64,000 bases of DNA, taken from Microbacterium enclense (lineage in GTDB: Bacteria; Actinomycetota; Actinomycetes; Actinomycetales; Microbacteriaceae). Shown here one piece after another: positions 1-7,735 of this stretch. The position numbers were made by a program, and so were the translations under genes. Each line of letters begins with the position of its first letter. Position 1 is the stretch's first letter. The stretch is from the NCBI GenBank assembly GCA_038182865.1, contig CP116226.1, positions 1,550,001-1,614,000 of the forward strand. Direction: 5' to 3'. The notes below the pieces were generated by a model. It had not been told where the DNA came from and made no database searches. It saw only the letters and a list, made by a program, of their open reading frames with translations.

Positions 1-536
1 ATCAGGCTCGTCACGGGCGCGGGAAGCGGTGCGGGAACCACGGCCGCGGGAGCCATCGCGATGGGGACCGTCGCCGCGAGCCGCTCGGCGTGGGCGCGGT
101 CTTCGAGCAGGTCGCGGACGAGCCAGTCGAAGCCGTCGCCCGGCGTCCAGACGTCTCCCGTCCACAGCGCCAGTGCTTCGCGGGCGCGCGCGGCGTCTCC
201 GCTCGTTCGGGCGTCGGCCACCAGGTCTTGGAACCGGGTGATGTCGACCTCGGCGCGCGAGACGTCGAGGCGGTAGCCGCCCGGGGCCGACGACACGCTG
301 CCGGCGGGCAGAGCGCGACGAAGACGGGAGACGAGCGACTGCAACGCGGCGCGCGGGTCGTCGGGAGTGTCGATCGGCCAGAGGTCCTCGGCCAGCGCGC
401 GGACGCTCACGGTGGTACCGGCGTCCACCGCGAGGCGCAGGAGCAACGACTGTTGGCCGCGCCCGGGCACGACGGCATCCCCGTCATCCGTGGCGACGCT
501 CAATCCGCCGAAGAACCGCACCCGCACGGGATTCAC
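1..536 (-). CDS. SARP/AfsR-type transcriptional activator, N-terminal part (cut by window edge)
   Basis: Reading the minus strand from GTG at 536, an open frame runs off the left edge (about 178 residues visible). The first ~90 residues look like the OmpR-type winged helix of SARP regulators (VRVRFFGGLSV start, then a DLWP..PRAALQSLVSRLRRAL block). The next part matches a BTAD domain (APGGYRLD, then a region with WTGD and a DWLVRDLLEDRAHAERLA helix). Such proteins bind direct repeats upstream of target genes; larger members carry NTPase and TPR domains after BTAD, which cannot be seen here. The start is chosen because the family begins a few residues before the RxxxFGxL strand; a GAGGGG sequence lies about 12 nt upstream. 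Target genes are unknown. Confidence 0.8.
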   Translation of the reverse strand, partial: MNPVRVRFFGGLSVATDDGDAVVPGRGQQSLLLRLAVDAGTTVSVRALAEDLWPIDTPDDPRAALQSLVSRLRRALPAGSVSSAPGGYRLDVSRAEVDITRFQDLVADARTSGDAARAREALALWTGDVWTPGDGFDWLVRDLLEDRAHAERLAATVPIAMAPAAVVPAPLPAPVTSL

Positions 537-600
537 TCTAGGTCGCGGCCCCTCGCGCGTGGGTCCGTGCGAGTGCGGGTCGCGTCGAACAGCGGAGTGC

Positions 601-690
601 CCGTACACGGATCCGGAGATGGTCAGCAGATCCGGACGAAACGAGAAGCATCGTCCGGATCCGACGACGATCTCCGGATCCGAGGTACGG
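601..690. repeat. Nested 90-bp inverted repeat (long hairpin)
   Basis: Outer arms 601-620 and 670-690 share a 13-bp perfect match (CGGATCCGGAGAT against its complement) plus a flanking CCGTAC/GTACGG pair. Inner arms 629-639 and 651-661 pair perfectly over 11 bp (GATCCGGACGA). The loop is 11 nt. It lies downstream of the LacI gene and upstream of the SARP gene, both on minus, so it could end lacI transcription, although no T-run follows. The CGGATCCGGA core recurs in the gap at 34952-35013. Confidence 0.75.
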
Positions 691-733
691 GATACGGCGG
701 CAACTCGAGGTGCGCGAGGGAGCGCAAGGCCCG

Positions 734-1732
734 CTAGGCACCGGCTGTGCTCGCGCGCACCTGGAGCCGGGGGGCGATGACGCGCACGCGATCGGCCGGA
801 GGCTTGGCATCCGTCACCGCGGTCAGTAGCTCGAGGCAGGCGGAGCCGAAGGCTCGGGCCTCGAGATCGAAGGAGGTGACCGCCGGGGTCAGGAGCGCGT
901 GCATCGGCTCGTCGACGTAGGCGGCGAGCAGCAGGTCGTCGCCGACGCGTCGTCCGGCGCGCGCAGCGGCCTGGAGTGCGGGGGCGGCCGACCCGCTCGG
1001 CGCGACGATGAGGGCGTCGATCCGCTCGGTGGCGAGGATGTCGGCGACCGCTGTGTCGACCTCGTCGGCGGTGGGGACGAAGCCGATCGTGCGGATGATC
1101 GGGATGCCGCGGCGCTCCGTCATCCACGACGTGAACGTCGCGGTGAGCTCGCGGCTCCAGCTGGTGCCGTCGGGCGGCAGGACGGCGGCGATGCGCTCGG
1201 CTCCCCGATCGGTCAGGTGACCGAGAAGGCCGCGCAGGGCAGTGTCGTGGTCGTACACGACGCTGCCCGCGACCCGGTCCTCCCCGCCGAGCACGTGCTC
1301 GCCGCTCACGACGGGGCGGCCCGTGTCGAGGATGGCCCGGATGCCGGCATCCTCGACCGTCGCGTCGACCACGATGTACCCGTCCACGAACGCCGCGGGC
1401 GGTGTCGAGTCGTCGGCAAGGCGGTGGGGGAGGAGGATCACCGACAGTCCGCGGTGATCGGCAGCATCGACCACGCCGAAGGCGAACTCGGTGTAGTACG
1501 GCAGGCGCGTCGAGCCCGGCGGCAGGTGGAGACCGACCGTGCCGTAGCGGGACGTGCGCAGGCTGCGTGCGGGCGCGTTGACGACGTAGTTGAGCGCGCG
1601 GGCGGATGCCAGCACCCGCTCTCGCGTCTCGGGCGAGACCCCCGCCTTGTCGCGCAGGGCGAACGACGCTGCCGCGATCGACACACCGGCCGCGGCGGCC
1701 ACGTCGTGCAGTGTCGGTTTGCGGGGGGTCAC
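734..1732 (-). CDS. LacI-family transcriptional regulator
   Basis: 332 residues. The N-terminus has a classic LacI helix-turn-helix (TLHDVAAAAGVSIAAAS, residues ~7-25) followed by the hinge region (NAPARSLRTSRYGTVGL). The rest is a periplasmic-binding-protein-like sensor with domain-typical stretches such as VDGYIVVDATVED and IDALIVAPSGSAAPAL. Start GTG 1732 puts the HTH at the family's usual position; the frame stays open upstream but would add ~100 unrelated residues. A TAACGT hexamer lies 8 nt upstream, so the mRNA may be leaderless. It is divergent from the MFS/amidohydrolase/deiminase/amidase operon and is its likely repressor; a palindrome TTAAACGTTTAA sits between them. The ligand is unknown. 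Confidence 0.93.
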   Translation of the reverse strand: MTPRKPTLHDVAAAAGVSIAAASFALRDKAGVSPETRERVLASARALNYVVNAPARSLRTSRYGTVGLHLPPGSTRLPYYTEFAFGVVDAADHRGLSVILLPHRLADDSTPPAAFVDGYIVVDATVEDAGIRAILDTGRPVVSGEHVLGGEDRVAGSVVYDHDTALRGLLGHLTDRGAERIAAVLPPDGTSWSRELTATFTSWMTERRGIPIIRTIGFVPTADEVDTAVADILATERIDALIVAPSGSAAPALQAAARAGRRVGDDLLLAAYVDEPMHALLTPAVTSFDLEARAFGSACLELLTAVTDAKPPADRVRVIAPRLQVRASTAGA

Positions 1733-1740
1733 GTGGGCCG

Positions 1741-1746
1741 ACGTTA
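1741..1746 (-). promoter_or_regulatory. -10 box of the LacI gene (near-leaderless)
   Basis: TAACGT on the minus strand ends 8 nt before the GTG start at 1732, so transcription would begin at or next to the start codon. Confidence 0.5.
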
Positions 1747-1782
1747 CCCGACGGGCGAATCGCCTCTTGCGCGACGATGAAC

Positions 1783-1794
1783 TTAAACGTTTAA
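1783..1794. promoter_or_regulatory. Candidate LacI-family operator
   Basis: Perfect 12-bp palindrome TTAAACGTTTAA with the central CG usual for LacI/PurR-type operators. It is conspicuously AT-rich against its surroundings. It lies in the 199-bp gap between the divergent LacI gene and the MFS gene, so binding there could control both. Function is inferred. Confidence 0.65.
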
Positions 1795-1839
1795 TGTCCC
1801 TGAAACAGATCCGGCTCCTCGACCGAAACACACGGTCCC

Positions 1840-1845
1840 TAGCCT
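1840..1845 (+). promoter_or_regulatory. Candidate -10 box for the MFS/amidase operon
   Basis: TAGCCT 86 nt before the MFS start and about 45 bp downstream of the TTAAACGTTTAA palindrome. No convincing -35 is visible. Confidence 0.3.
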
Positions 1846-1931
1846 CGGCCACAACCGGTCGCGATCGACGCCGATCCGACCGGGGCCCACACCCGTTCCG
1901 CCGGTCCTCCGGCACCCGCGAAAGGCCCTCC

Positions 1932-3191
1932 GTGTCTTCCTCCACCCGCACCACCACCGCGACCGCATCGGTGGGCTCCGCCCGAGTACCCCTGCGCCTG
2001 CCCACCGCGAGCTCGACGTTCATCGTCGGCATCGCCGGGTACCTGGGCGTGAATCTCTCGCCCTACATGATCATCGCCGTGCAACAGGGCATGGATGCCG
2101 ACGTGCTGACCGCCAGCTGGCTGGTCACCGGCGCGCTCCTGCTCACCGCGTTGACCGGGCTCGCCGTGGCGCCGTTGTGCGCCGGCCATCGTCGCCGCGC
2201 GGTGGCGCGGGTCGGACTCCTGGTCGCCGTGGTCGGGTTCGGCCTGGCTGCGCTCGCCCCCGGCCTGCTCCTCGCCGGGCTCCTGCTGGGCGGAGTCGGC
2301 GCAGGTGGAGCGGTCGCCGCGTCCGGAGCGGCGCTCGCCGCCTTCCGCAACCCCGACCGCGTCGCGGGCTTCTACGGCCTCGCGAACCGTGGCATCATCA
2401 CCGTCGTGCTGGCGGTGGTGCCGCTGATCGGCCTCGCGCCGATCGACGTCTTCGGCTCCATGGCCGTCTTCAGCTTCGTCGGTCTCGTGCTGGCCACGTG
2501 GCTTCCGGGCGCTCCGGCCGCAGCCGCCAGCCCGGGCGCTGCCACCGGGGCCGCGATTCCGCTCGAGATCCCGCCCACGGGGACGACGCGGACGACCGCA
2601 CGCCCCTCGCGCACCGTGACCGTGGCCGGATTCACCCTGCTCATCGTCTTCGCCCTGTGGGCTGCGAGCGAGGACTCGCTGTGGGCCATGGTCGGCGTCA
2701 TGGGTGCCGACCAGGCGAGCCTCTCCGCCGAAGGTCTCGGCATCGCGCTCAGCGGGGCGACGGCGGGCGGGCTCGTCGCCTCGGTCGCCTTGATGATCGT
2801 GGGCGACCGTCTCGGCCGCGGCGTGCCGCTCATCGTGCTGCTCGTGATCGGCGGCATCCTGAAGATCGTGCAGGGCTACGTCACCGACCCCACCCTGTTC
2901 GTCGTGGTCTTCATCGTGTGGAACACCACCTATGCCCTGGTCTTCGCCTTCTTCGTGTCGACCTCGGCGGCGCTCGATGCGGAGGGGCGGTGGTCGGGTC
3001 CGCTCCTGGCGACCTACCTCGTCGGCTCCGCGCTGACGCCCGTGATCGGGGCCAACCTCGTCGCCCTCCTCGGCTACCAGGGCTTCACTCTCGCGCTCGC
3101 CATCGCGAGCTTCCTCCTCGCCGTTCCCGCGGGCGTCATCGGGCTTCTCTCGCGTCGACTCGAACGTGAAGCGGCGGAGGTCTCCGCATGA
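1932..3191 (+). CDS. MFS transporter, first gene of a catabolic operon
   Basis: 419 residues, strongly hydrophobic, with repeated transmembrane stretches (for example FIVGIAGYLGVNLSPYMIIA and LLVAVVGFGLAALAPGLLLA) and a long central loop rich in A, T and P that splits the two halves. This is the layout of a 12-helix major facilitator carrier. GTG 1932 is preceded by a GAAAGG sequence; the frame is open further upstream but lacks membrane character there. The last codons overlap the ATG of the amidohydrolase by 4 nt, so the genes are coupled. It probably imports (or exports) the compound processed by the three hydrolytic enzymes downstream. The substrate cannot be read from sequence. Confidence 0.85.
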   Translation: MSSSTRTTTATASVGSARVPLRLPTASSTFIVGIAGYLGVNLSPYMIIAVQQGMDADVLTASWLVTGALLLTALTGLAVAPLCAGHRRRAVARVGLLVAVVGFGLAALAPGLLLAGLLLGGVGAGGAVAASGAALAAFRNPDRVAGFYGLANRGIITVVLAVVPLIGLAPIDVFGSMAVFSFVGLVLATWLPGAPAAAASPGAATGAAIPLEIPPTGTTRTTARPSRTVTVAGFTLLIVFALWAASEDSLWAMVGVMGADQASLSAEGLGIALSGATAGGLVASVALMIVGDRLGRGVPLIVLLVIGGILKIVQGYVTDPTLFVVVFIVWNTTYALVFAFFVSTSAALDAEGRWSGPLLATYLVGSALTPVIGANLVALLGYQGFTLALAIASFLLAVPAGVIGLLSRRLEREAAEVSA

Positions 3192-4930
3192 CCCGCACGC
3201 TCTACCGCAACGCCCGCGTCTTCACGGCGGAGGTCGAGGCATCCCGCCAGTGGACGGACGCCATCGCCGTCGACGGCGAGACGATCGTCGCGATCGGCGC
3301 CGACGCGCAAGCGATGGCGGTCGACGAGACGGTCGACCTCGGCGGCGGTCTCGTGCTGCCGGGATTCACCGACGCGCACACCCACCTGCTGATGATGGGC
3401 GCGGCTCTCGGCCAGGTACCGCTGACCGACGCGCGCTCGCTCGACGAGATCCAGACGCTGCTGCGCACGGCGCGCGACGCCGATCCCGAGGCGACGGTGC
3501 TCCGCGGACGAGGGTGGCTCTTCGATTCGGTCCCCGGCGGCGCGCCCACGGCGGCGATGATCGACGCCGTCGTGTCCGACGTCCCGGTATACCTGGATGC
3601 CAACGACTACCACTCGTGCTGGGTGAACAGCGCCGCGCTGGCCGAGCTCGGGATCACACGGGACACCCCCGATCCGCTCGGCGGCGAGATCGCCCGTGAC
3701 GCCGAGGGCGAGCCGACCGGAATGCTGTACGAGACCGCGGCGATCCAGTACGCCTGGGCGCAGCGCGACGCCGCGACCACCGACGCCGAGCGCGACGAGG
3801 CTGTGGACCGCGTGATCGACGCGTACGTGCGGGCCGGAGTCGTCAGCGTGGTCGACATGGCCTTCGACGAGCACGGTCTCGCCGCTTTCGAGCGTGCCCT
3901 CGACCGCTACGACGGTCGCCTGCCGATCCGTGTGGCGGCGCACTGGCTCATCGAGAACACCGGCGACCGGGCGCGAAACCTCGCCCAGCTGGATCGGGTG
4001 GTCGAGCTGGCACGACGATCCGCGTCGCCGTGGCTGCGGGTGATGGGGATCAAGCTCATCCTCGACGGGGTGATCGACGCGTGTACCGCGGCGATGCGCG
4101 CCCCGTACGCCGACGGGTCGAGCGCGGATCCGATCTGGCCGCTCGACGACCTCGCGCCCGTCGTCGCCGCGGCCGACGCCGCGGGGCTCCAGATCGCGAT
4201 GCACGCGATCGGCGACGCCGCCAGCGACAACGCCCTCACCGCGATCGAGCGCGCGATCGCGGCCAACGGCGACCGCCCGCGGCGGCACCGCATCGAGCAC
4301 CTCGAGTACGCCGCGCCCGGCACGGCCCGACGGATGGCGCGGCTGGGGGTGACGGCATCCATGCAGCCCGTGCACGCCGATCCGGCGATCTTCGCCAACT
4401 GGGCCGCGATGCTCGGCGATGAGCGTGTGGAACGTGCGTTCCCGTGGAGCGAATACGAAGAGGCCGGGACGCTCCTGGCGTTCTCGACCGACGCGCCGAC
4501 CGCCCCCTTCGACGCCCTCGCGAACATGTACGTCGCGGCGACGCGCGCATCGGCCCTCGACCCGAGTGTTCCCGCCGTGCATCCCCACTACGCCCTGCCG
4601 CTGGCGAGCGCGATCGGGCACGCGACTCGCGATGCCGCGGCCTCCCTCGGCGACGGCGAGTGGCGCGGCCGCATCGCTCCCGGGTTCGCGGCCGACCTCG
4701 TCGTGGTCGACGCCGACCCGTTCGTCTCGGGCGAGGCGACGCTTCTGAGCGCTCGCGCCGTGACGACCCTGGTCGCAGGCACCCCCGTCTTCCCCCCTCC
4801 CGCCGGCTCGCCCGCGCTGCGTTCGGGCGAACGCACGCCGGCGTCGTCCGCGCTCACCGAGGTGGCGGCGCACGGAGACGCGGCGCTCACCGGGGAGACG
4901 TGTGACGAGCACGAGGAGGAGAGACGATGA
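3188..4930 (+). CDS. YtcJ-like amidohydrolase
   Basis: 580 residues of the metal-dependent amidohydrolase superfamily (amidohydrolase_3/YtcJ group). The N-terminal beta-sandwich leads to a metal HxH in GFTDAHTHLLMMG (~60-70). Further family signatures are NDYHSCWVNSAAL, a KLILDGVIDACTAAM strand, AMHAIGDAASDNAL, HRIEHLEYA and STDAPTAPFDALANMY, where the Asp is the usual general base. Members hydrolyse amide, imide or N-acyl bonds; specificity is not predictable. The last ~50 residues form a Pro/Ala/Glu-rich tail unusual for the family. ATG overlaps the MFS stop and the stop overlaps the deiminase ATG, both by 4 nt. It is presumably cytoplasmic. Confidence 0.88.
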   Translation: MTRTLYRNARVFTAEVEASRQWTDAIAVDGETIVAIGADAQAMAVDETVDLGGGLVLPGFTDAHTHLLMMGAALGQVPLTDARSLDEIQTLLRTARDADPEATVLRGRGWLFDSVPGGAPTAAMIDAVVSDVPVYLDANDYHSCWVNSAALAELGITRDTPDPLGGEIARDAEGEPTGMLYETAAIQYAWAQRDAATTDAERDEAVDRVIDAYVRAGVVSVVDMAFDEHGLAAFERALDRYDGRLPIRVAAHWLIENTGDRARNLAQLDRVVELARRSASPWLRVMGIKLILDGVIDACTAAMRAPYADGSSADPIWPLDDLAPVVAAADAAGLQIAMHAIGDAASDNALTAIERAIAANGDRPRRHRIEHLEYAAPGTARRMARLGVTASMQPVHADPAIFANWAAMLGDERVERAFPWSEYEEAGTLLAFSTDAPTAPFDALANMYVAATRASALDPSVPAVHPHYALPLASAIGHATRDAAASLGDGEWRGRIAPGFAADLVVVDADPFVSGEATLLSARAVTTLVAGTPVFPPPAGSPALRSGERTPASSALTEVAAHGDAALTGETCDEHEEERR

Positions 4931-5961
4931 GCTGGCGCATGCCGATTGAGACCGCCCCGCAGACCCGTACCTGGATGGCCTTCCCCGCCGAGGGGCCGAC
5001 GCTCGGCGAGACCGACGCCGAACGCGATGCCGGGTACGCCGCGTGGACCGCGGTCGCCCACGCCGTCGCCGAGTTCGAGCCCGTCACGATGGCGGTCGAC
5101 CCTGCCGAGCGCGAGCGGGCCCGGCGCATGCTCTCGGCCGACATCGAGATCGTCGAGGCCCCCGTCGACGAGTTCTGGATGCGCGACGTCGGTCCGACCT
5201 TCGTGCTCGACCCCGAGCGCCCGGGTGTGCTCGGCGCGGTCGCCTGGACGTTCAACGGTTGGGGTGACCACTGGTGGGGCGCGTGGCGGAAGTCGGCCGG
5301 TCTCGGACGCCTCATCGCCGACGCGGCGGGCGCCGAGCTCGTCTCTTCTCTCCTGGTGAACGAGGGGGGTGGCCTCCATGTCGACGGCGAGGGCACCGTC
5401 CTGCTGACCGAGACCGTCCAGCTCGACCCGCGCCGCAACCCCTACGCCGACCGCGCGCGCGTCGAGGCAGAGATGGCTCGCACGATCGGCGCGACCCACG
5501 CCGTGTGGCTACCGCGCGGACTCACCCGCGACTACGGGGACTTCGGGACGAGCGGGCACGTCGACATCGTCGCGACGATACCCTCGCCGGGCACCGTCCT
5601 GCTGCACGACCAGCGCAACCCCGCGCACCCCGACCACGCCGTCTCGGCCGAGCTGCGCGCGTTCTTCGCGGAGCAGACGGATGCCACGGGCCGCCCCTTC
5701 ACCGTGCGCGACCTCCCGGCTCCCGACACCCTGCGCGACGCCGACGGCGACACCGACTGGAGCTACGTCAACCACCTCGTCGTCAACGGCGGCGTGCTCG
5801 CGTGCGGCTTCGACGAGCCCGAGGCCGACGCGAGGGCGCGCGGCATCCTCGAGGAGGCCTACCCGGGGCGCCGTGTCGTGACGGTCGACGCGCGCGAGCT
5901 GTACGCCCGCGGCGGCGGCATCCACTGCATCACCCAGCAGCAGCCCGAGGTCACCGCATGA
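4927..5961 (+). CDS. Agmatine deiminase-family protein (aguA-like)
   Basis: 344 residues of the guanidino-modifying/peptidylarginine deiminase fold. Seen motifs: WMAFP near the N-terminus, EFWMRDVGPTFV (Asp/Arg substrate residues), NEGGGLHVDGEG, GHVDIVATI with the catalytic His, and the C-terminal GGGIHCITQQQP with the nucleophilic Cys. These are the agmatine deiminase signatures, so agmatine to N-carbamoylputrescine plus ammonia is the first guess. Nothing else of the classic agmatine pathway (N-carbamoylputrescine amidohydrolase of the nitrilase type, putrescine carbamoyltransferase) is in the operon, so a related guanidino substrate is possible. It is coupled by 4-nt overlaps to its neighbours on both sides. 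Confidence 0.88.
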   Translation: MSWRMPIETAPQTRTWMAFPAEGPTLGETDAERDAGYAAWTAVAHAVAEFEPVTMAVDPAERERARRMLSADIEIVEAPVDEFWMRDVGPTFVLDPERPGVLGAVAWTFNGWGDHWWGAWRKSAGLGRLIADAAGAELVSSLLVNEGGGLHVDGEGTVLLTETVQLDPRRNPYADRARVEAEMARTIGATHAVWLPRGLTRDYGDFGTSGHVDIVATIPSPGTVLLHDQRNPAHPDHAVSAELRAFFAEQTDATGRPFTVRDLPAPDTLRDADGDTDWSYVNHLVVNGGVLACGFDEPEADARARGILEEAYPGRRVVTVDARELYARGGGIHCITQQQPEVTA

Positions 5962-7658
5962 TCGAGGTCACGGAAGCCTCCATCGCTCAGCTGGCCGCCG
6001 CCCTCGCGGCGGGCGAGACCACCGCGGTCGAACTCGTCGAGGCGCACCTCGAGCGGATCGCCGCGTACGACGGACCGGAGACGTCGACGCGGCTCAACGC
6101 TGTGGTCGTGCTCAACCCCGAGGCACGAGCCGAGGCGGAGGAATCCGACGCGCGACGCGCGGCCGGGCGCTCGCGCGGCCCGCTCGACGGCATCCCGTAC
6201 ACCGCGAAGGACAGCTATCTCGTCCGCGGTCTCACCGCAGCCTCCGGCAGTCCCGCGTTCGCCGACCTCGTCGCGCGAGGCGACGCCTTCACGATCGAGC
6301 GGCTGCGCGAGGTGGGGGCCATCTGCCTCGGGCGGACGAACATGCCGCCGATGGCCAACGGCGGCATGCAGCGCGGCCTCTACGGACGCGCCGAGAGCCC
6401 GTACAACGCGGACTACCTCACCTCGGCCTTCGCCTCCGGGTCGTCCAACGGCTCCGGGACGGCGACCGCGGCGTCGTTCGGCGTCTTCGGACTCGGGGAG
6501 GAGACCTGGTCGAGCGGGCGGGCCCCGGCATCCTGCAACGCGCTCTGCGCGTACACGCCCTCCCGCGGCGTGATCTCGGTGCGCGGCAACTGGCCACTCG
6601 TGCCGACGATGGACGTGGTCGTGCCGCACACGCGCTCGATGGCCGACCTGCTCGCCGTCCTCGACGTCGTGGTCGCCGACGACCCCGAGACGCGGGGGGA
6701 CTTCTGGCGCGCGCAGCCGTGGGTGACCCTGCCCGCGGCGTCAGACGTGCGACCGGAGTCGTACGCCGCGCTCGCCGCCGACGCCTCGCTGGCCGGGAAG
6801 CGGATCGGCGTCCCGCGCATGTTCCTCGGCTCCGATCCGCTCGCGGGCACCGGTCCGAAGGGCGTGGGCGGGCCGACGGGTGAGCGGATCGTGCCGCGAC
6901 CGTCGGTGCTCGCCCTGTGGGAGACCGCGCGCGCCGACCTCGAGGCCGCGGGGGCCATCGTCGTCGAGACCGATTTCCCGCTCGTCAGCAACTACGAGGG
7001 CGACCGTCCCGGTGCACCGACGATCTCGACGCGCGGGCTGGTGTCGCCCGAGTTCCTCCAGCGAGAGATCGTGGATCTCTCGGCGTGGTCGTGGGACGAC
7101 TTCCTGCGCGCGAACGGGCACCCGGGTCTCGCCGTCGTGGACGGCGCCGAGATCTTCCCCCACCCCGAGGGGTCGTTGCCCGATCGCTACACCGGCTTCG
7201 ACGACGACATCGCGGAGTACCCCGCGCACGTCCGCGAGCGTCCGGTCGCCTCGTTCGTCGACATCCCCCACCTCGCCGACGGCCTTCGCGGGCTGGAGGA
7301 GACCCGGCGCCGCGATCTCGAGGAGTGGATGGATGCCGAGCGCCTCGACGCCGTGGTCTTCCCGACCATGAGCGACGTGGCGCCCGCCGATGCCGACGTG
7401 AACCCCGCGTCGGCGGACATCGCGTGGCGCAACGGCGTGTGGGTCGCCACCGGCAATCTCGCGATCCGGCACTGCGGAGTGCCGACGGTGACGGTGCCGA
7501 TGGGCACGCTCGACGACATCGGGATGCCGGTCGGCCTCACCTTCGCGGGCCGGGCCTACGACGACACCGCCCTGCTGCGACTCGCGGCGGCCTTCGAGGC
7601 GACGGGTGCGCGCCGGACGGCACCGCCGCGGACTCCTCCGCTGCGCAGAGTCGTCTGA
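5958..7658 (+). CDS. Amidase-signature family hydrolase
   Basis: 566 residues. The N-terminal helical part (VELVEAHLERIAAYDG) is followed by GIPYTAKDSYLV, which carries the catalytic Lys, and a Ser/Gly-rich stretch GSSNGSGTATAASFG with the two catalytic Ser residues of the Lys-cisSer-Ser triad. Members hydrolyse carboxamides or carbamoyl groups with release of ammonia. ATG 5958 overlaps the deiminase stop (ATGA), so it is the last gene of a translationally coupled operon under the LacI-type regulator. A role acting on the ureido or amide product of the deiminase or amidohydrolase is plausible but inferred. A C-terminal GMPVGLTFAGRAYDD strand is typical of the family. Confidence 0.88.
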   Translation: MIEVTEASIAQLAAALAAGETTAVELVEAHLERIAAYDGPETSTRLNAVVVLNPEARAEAEESDARRAAGRSRGPLDGIPYTAKDSYLVRGLTAASGSPAFADLVARGDAFTIERLREVGAICLGRTNMPPMANGGMQRGLYGRAESPYNADYLTSAFASGSSNGSGTATAASFGVFGLGEETWSSGRAPASCNALCAYTPSRGVISVRGNWPLVPTMDVVVPHTRSMADLLAVLDVVVADDPETRGDFWRAQPWVTLPAASDVRPESYAALAADASLAGKRIGVPRMFLGSDPLAGTGPKGVGGPTGERIVPRPSVLALWETARADLEAAGAIVVETDFPLVSNYEGDRPGAPTISTRGLVSPEFLQREIVDLSAWSWDDFLRANGHPGLAVVDGAEIFPHPEGSLPDRYTGFDDDIAEYPAHVRERPVASFVDIPHLADGLRGLEETRRRDLEEWMDAERLDAVVFPTMSDVAPADADVNPASADIAWRNGVWVATGNLAIRHCGVPTVTVPMGTLDDIGMPVGLTFAGRAYDDTALLRLAAAFEATGARRTAPPRTPPLRRVV

Positions 7659-7700
7659 GACCCGACCTGTGGACAACCTCCTCGGGCGGAGTCGCTTCGC

Positions 7701-7706
7701 TACCCT
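7701..7706 (+). promoter_or_regulatory. Candidate -10 box for the large membrane protein
   Basis: TACCCT, followed by a ~23-nt leader containing GAGGGGG as ribosome-binding site before ATG 7736. Confidence 0.4.
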
Positions 7707-7735
7707 GGAGCGACGACCGACGCCGAGGGGGCACG

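Noticed and set aside
1733..2032. N-terminal extension of the LacI gene
   Set aside because: The LacI HTH must be at the N-terminus; the extra 100 residues cover the operator and the MFS leader.
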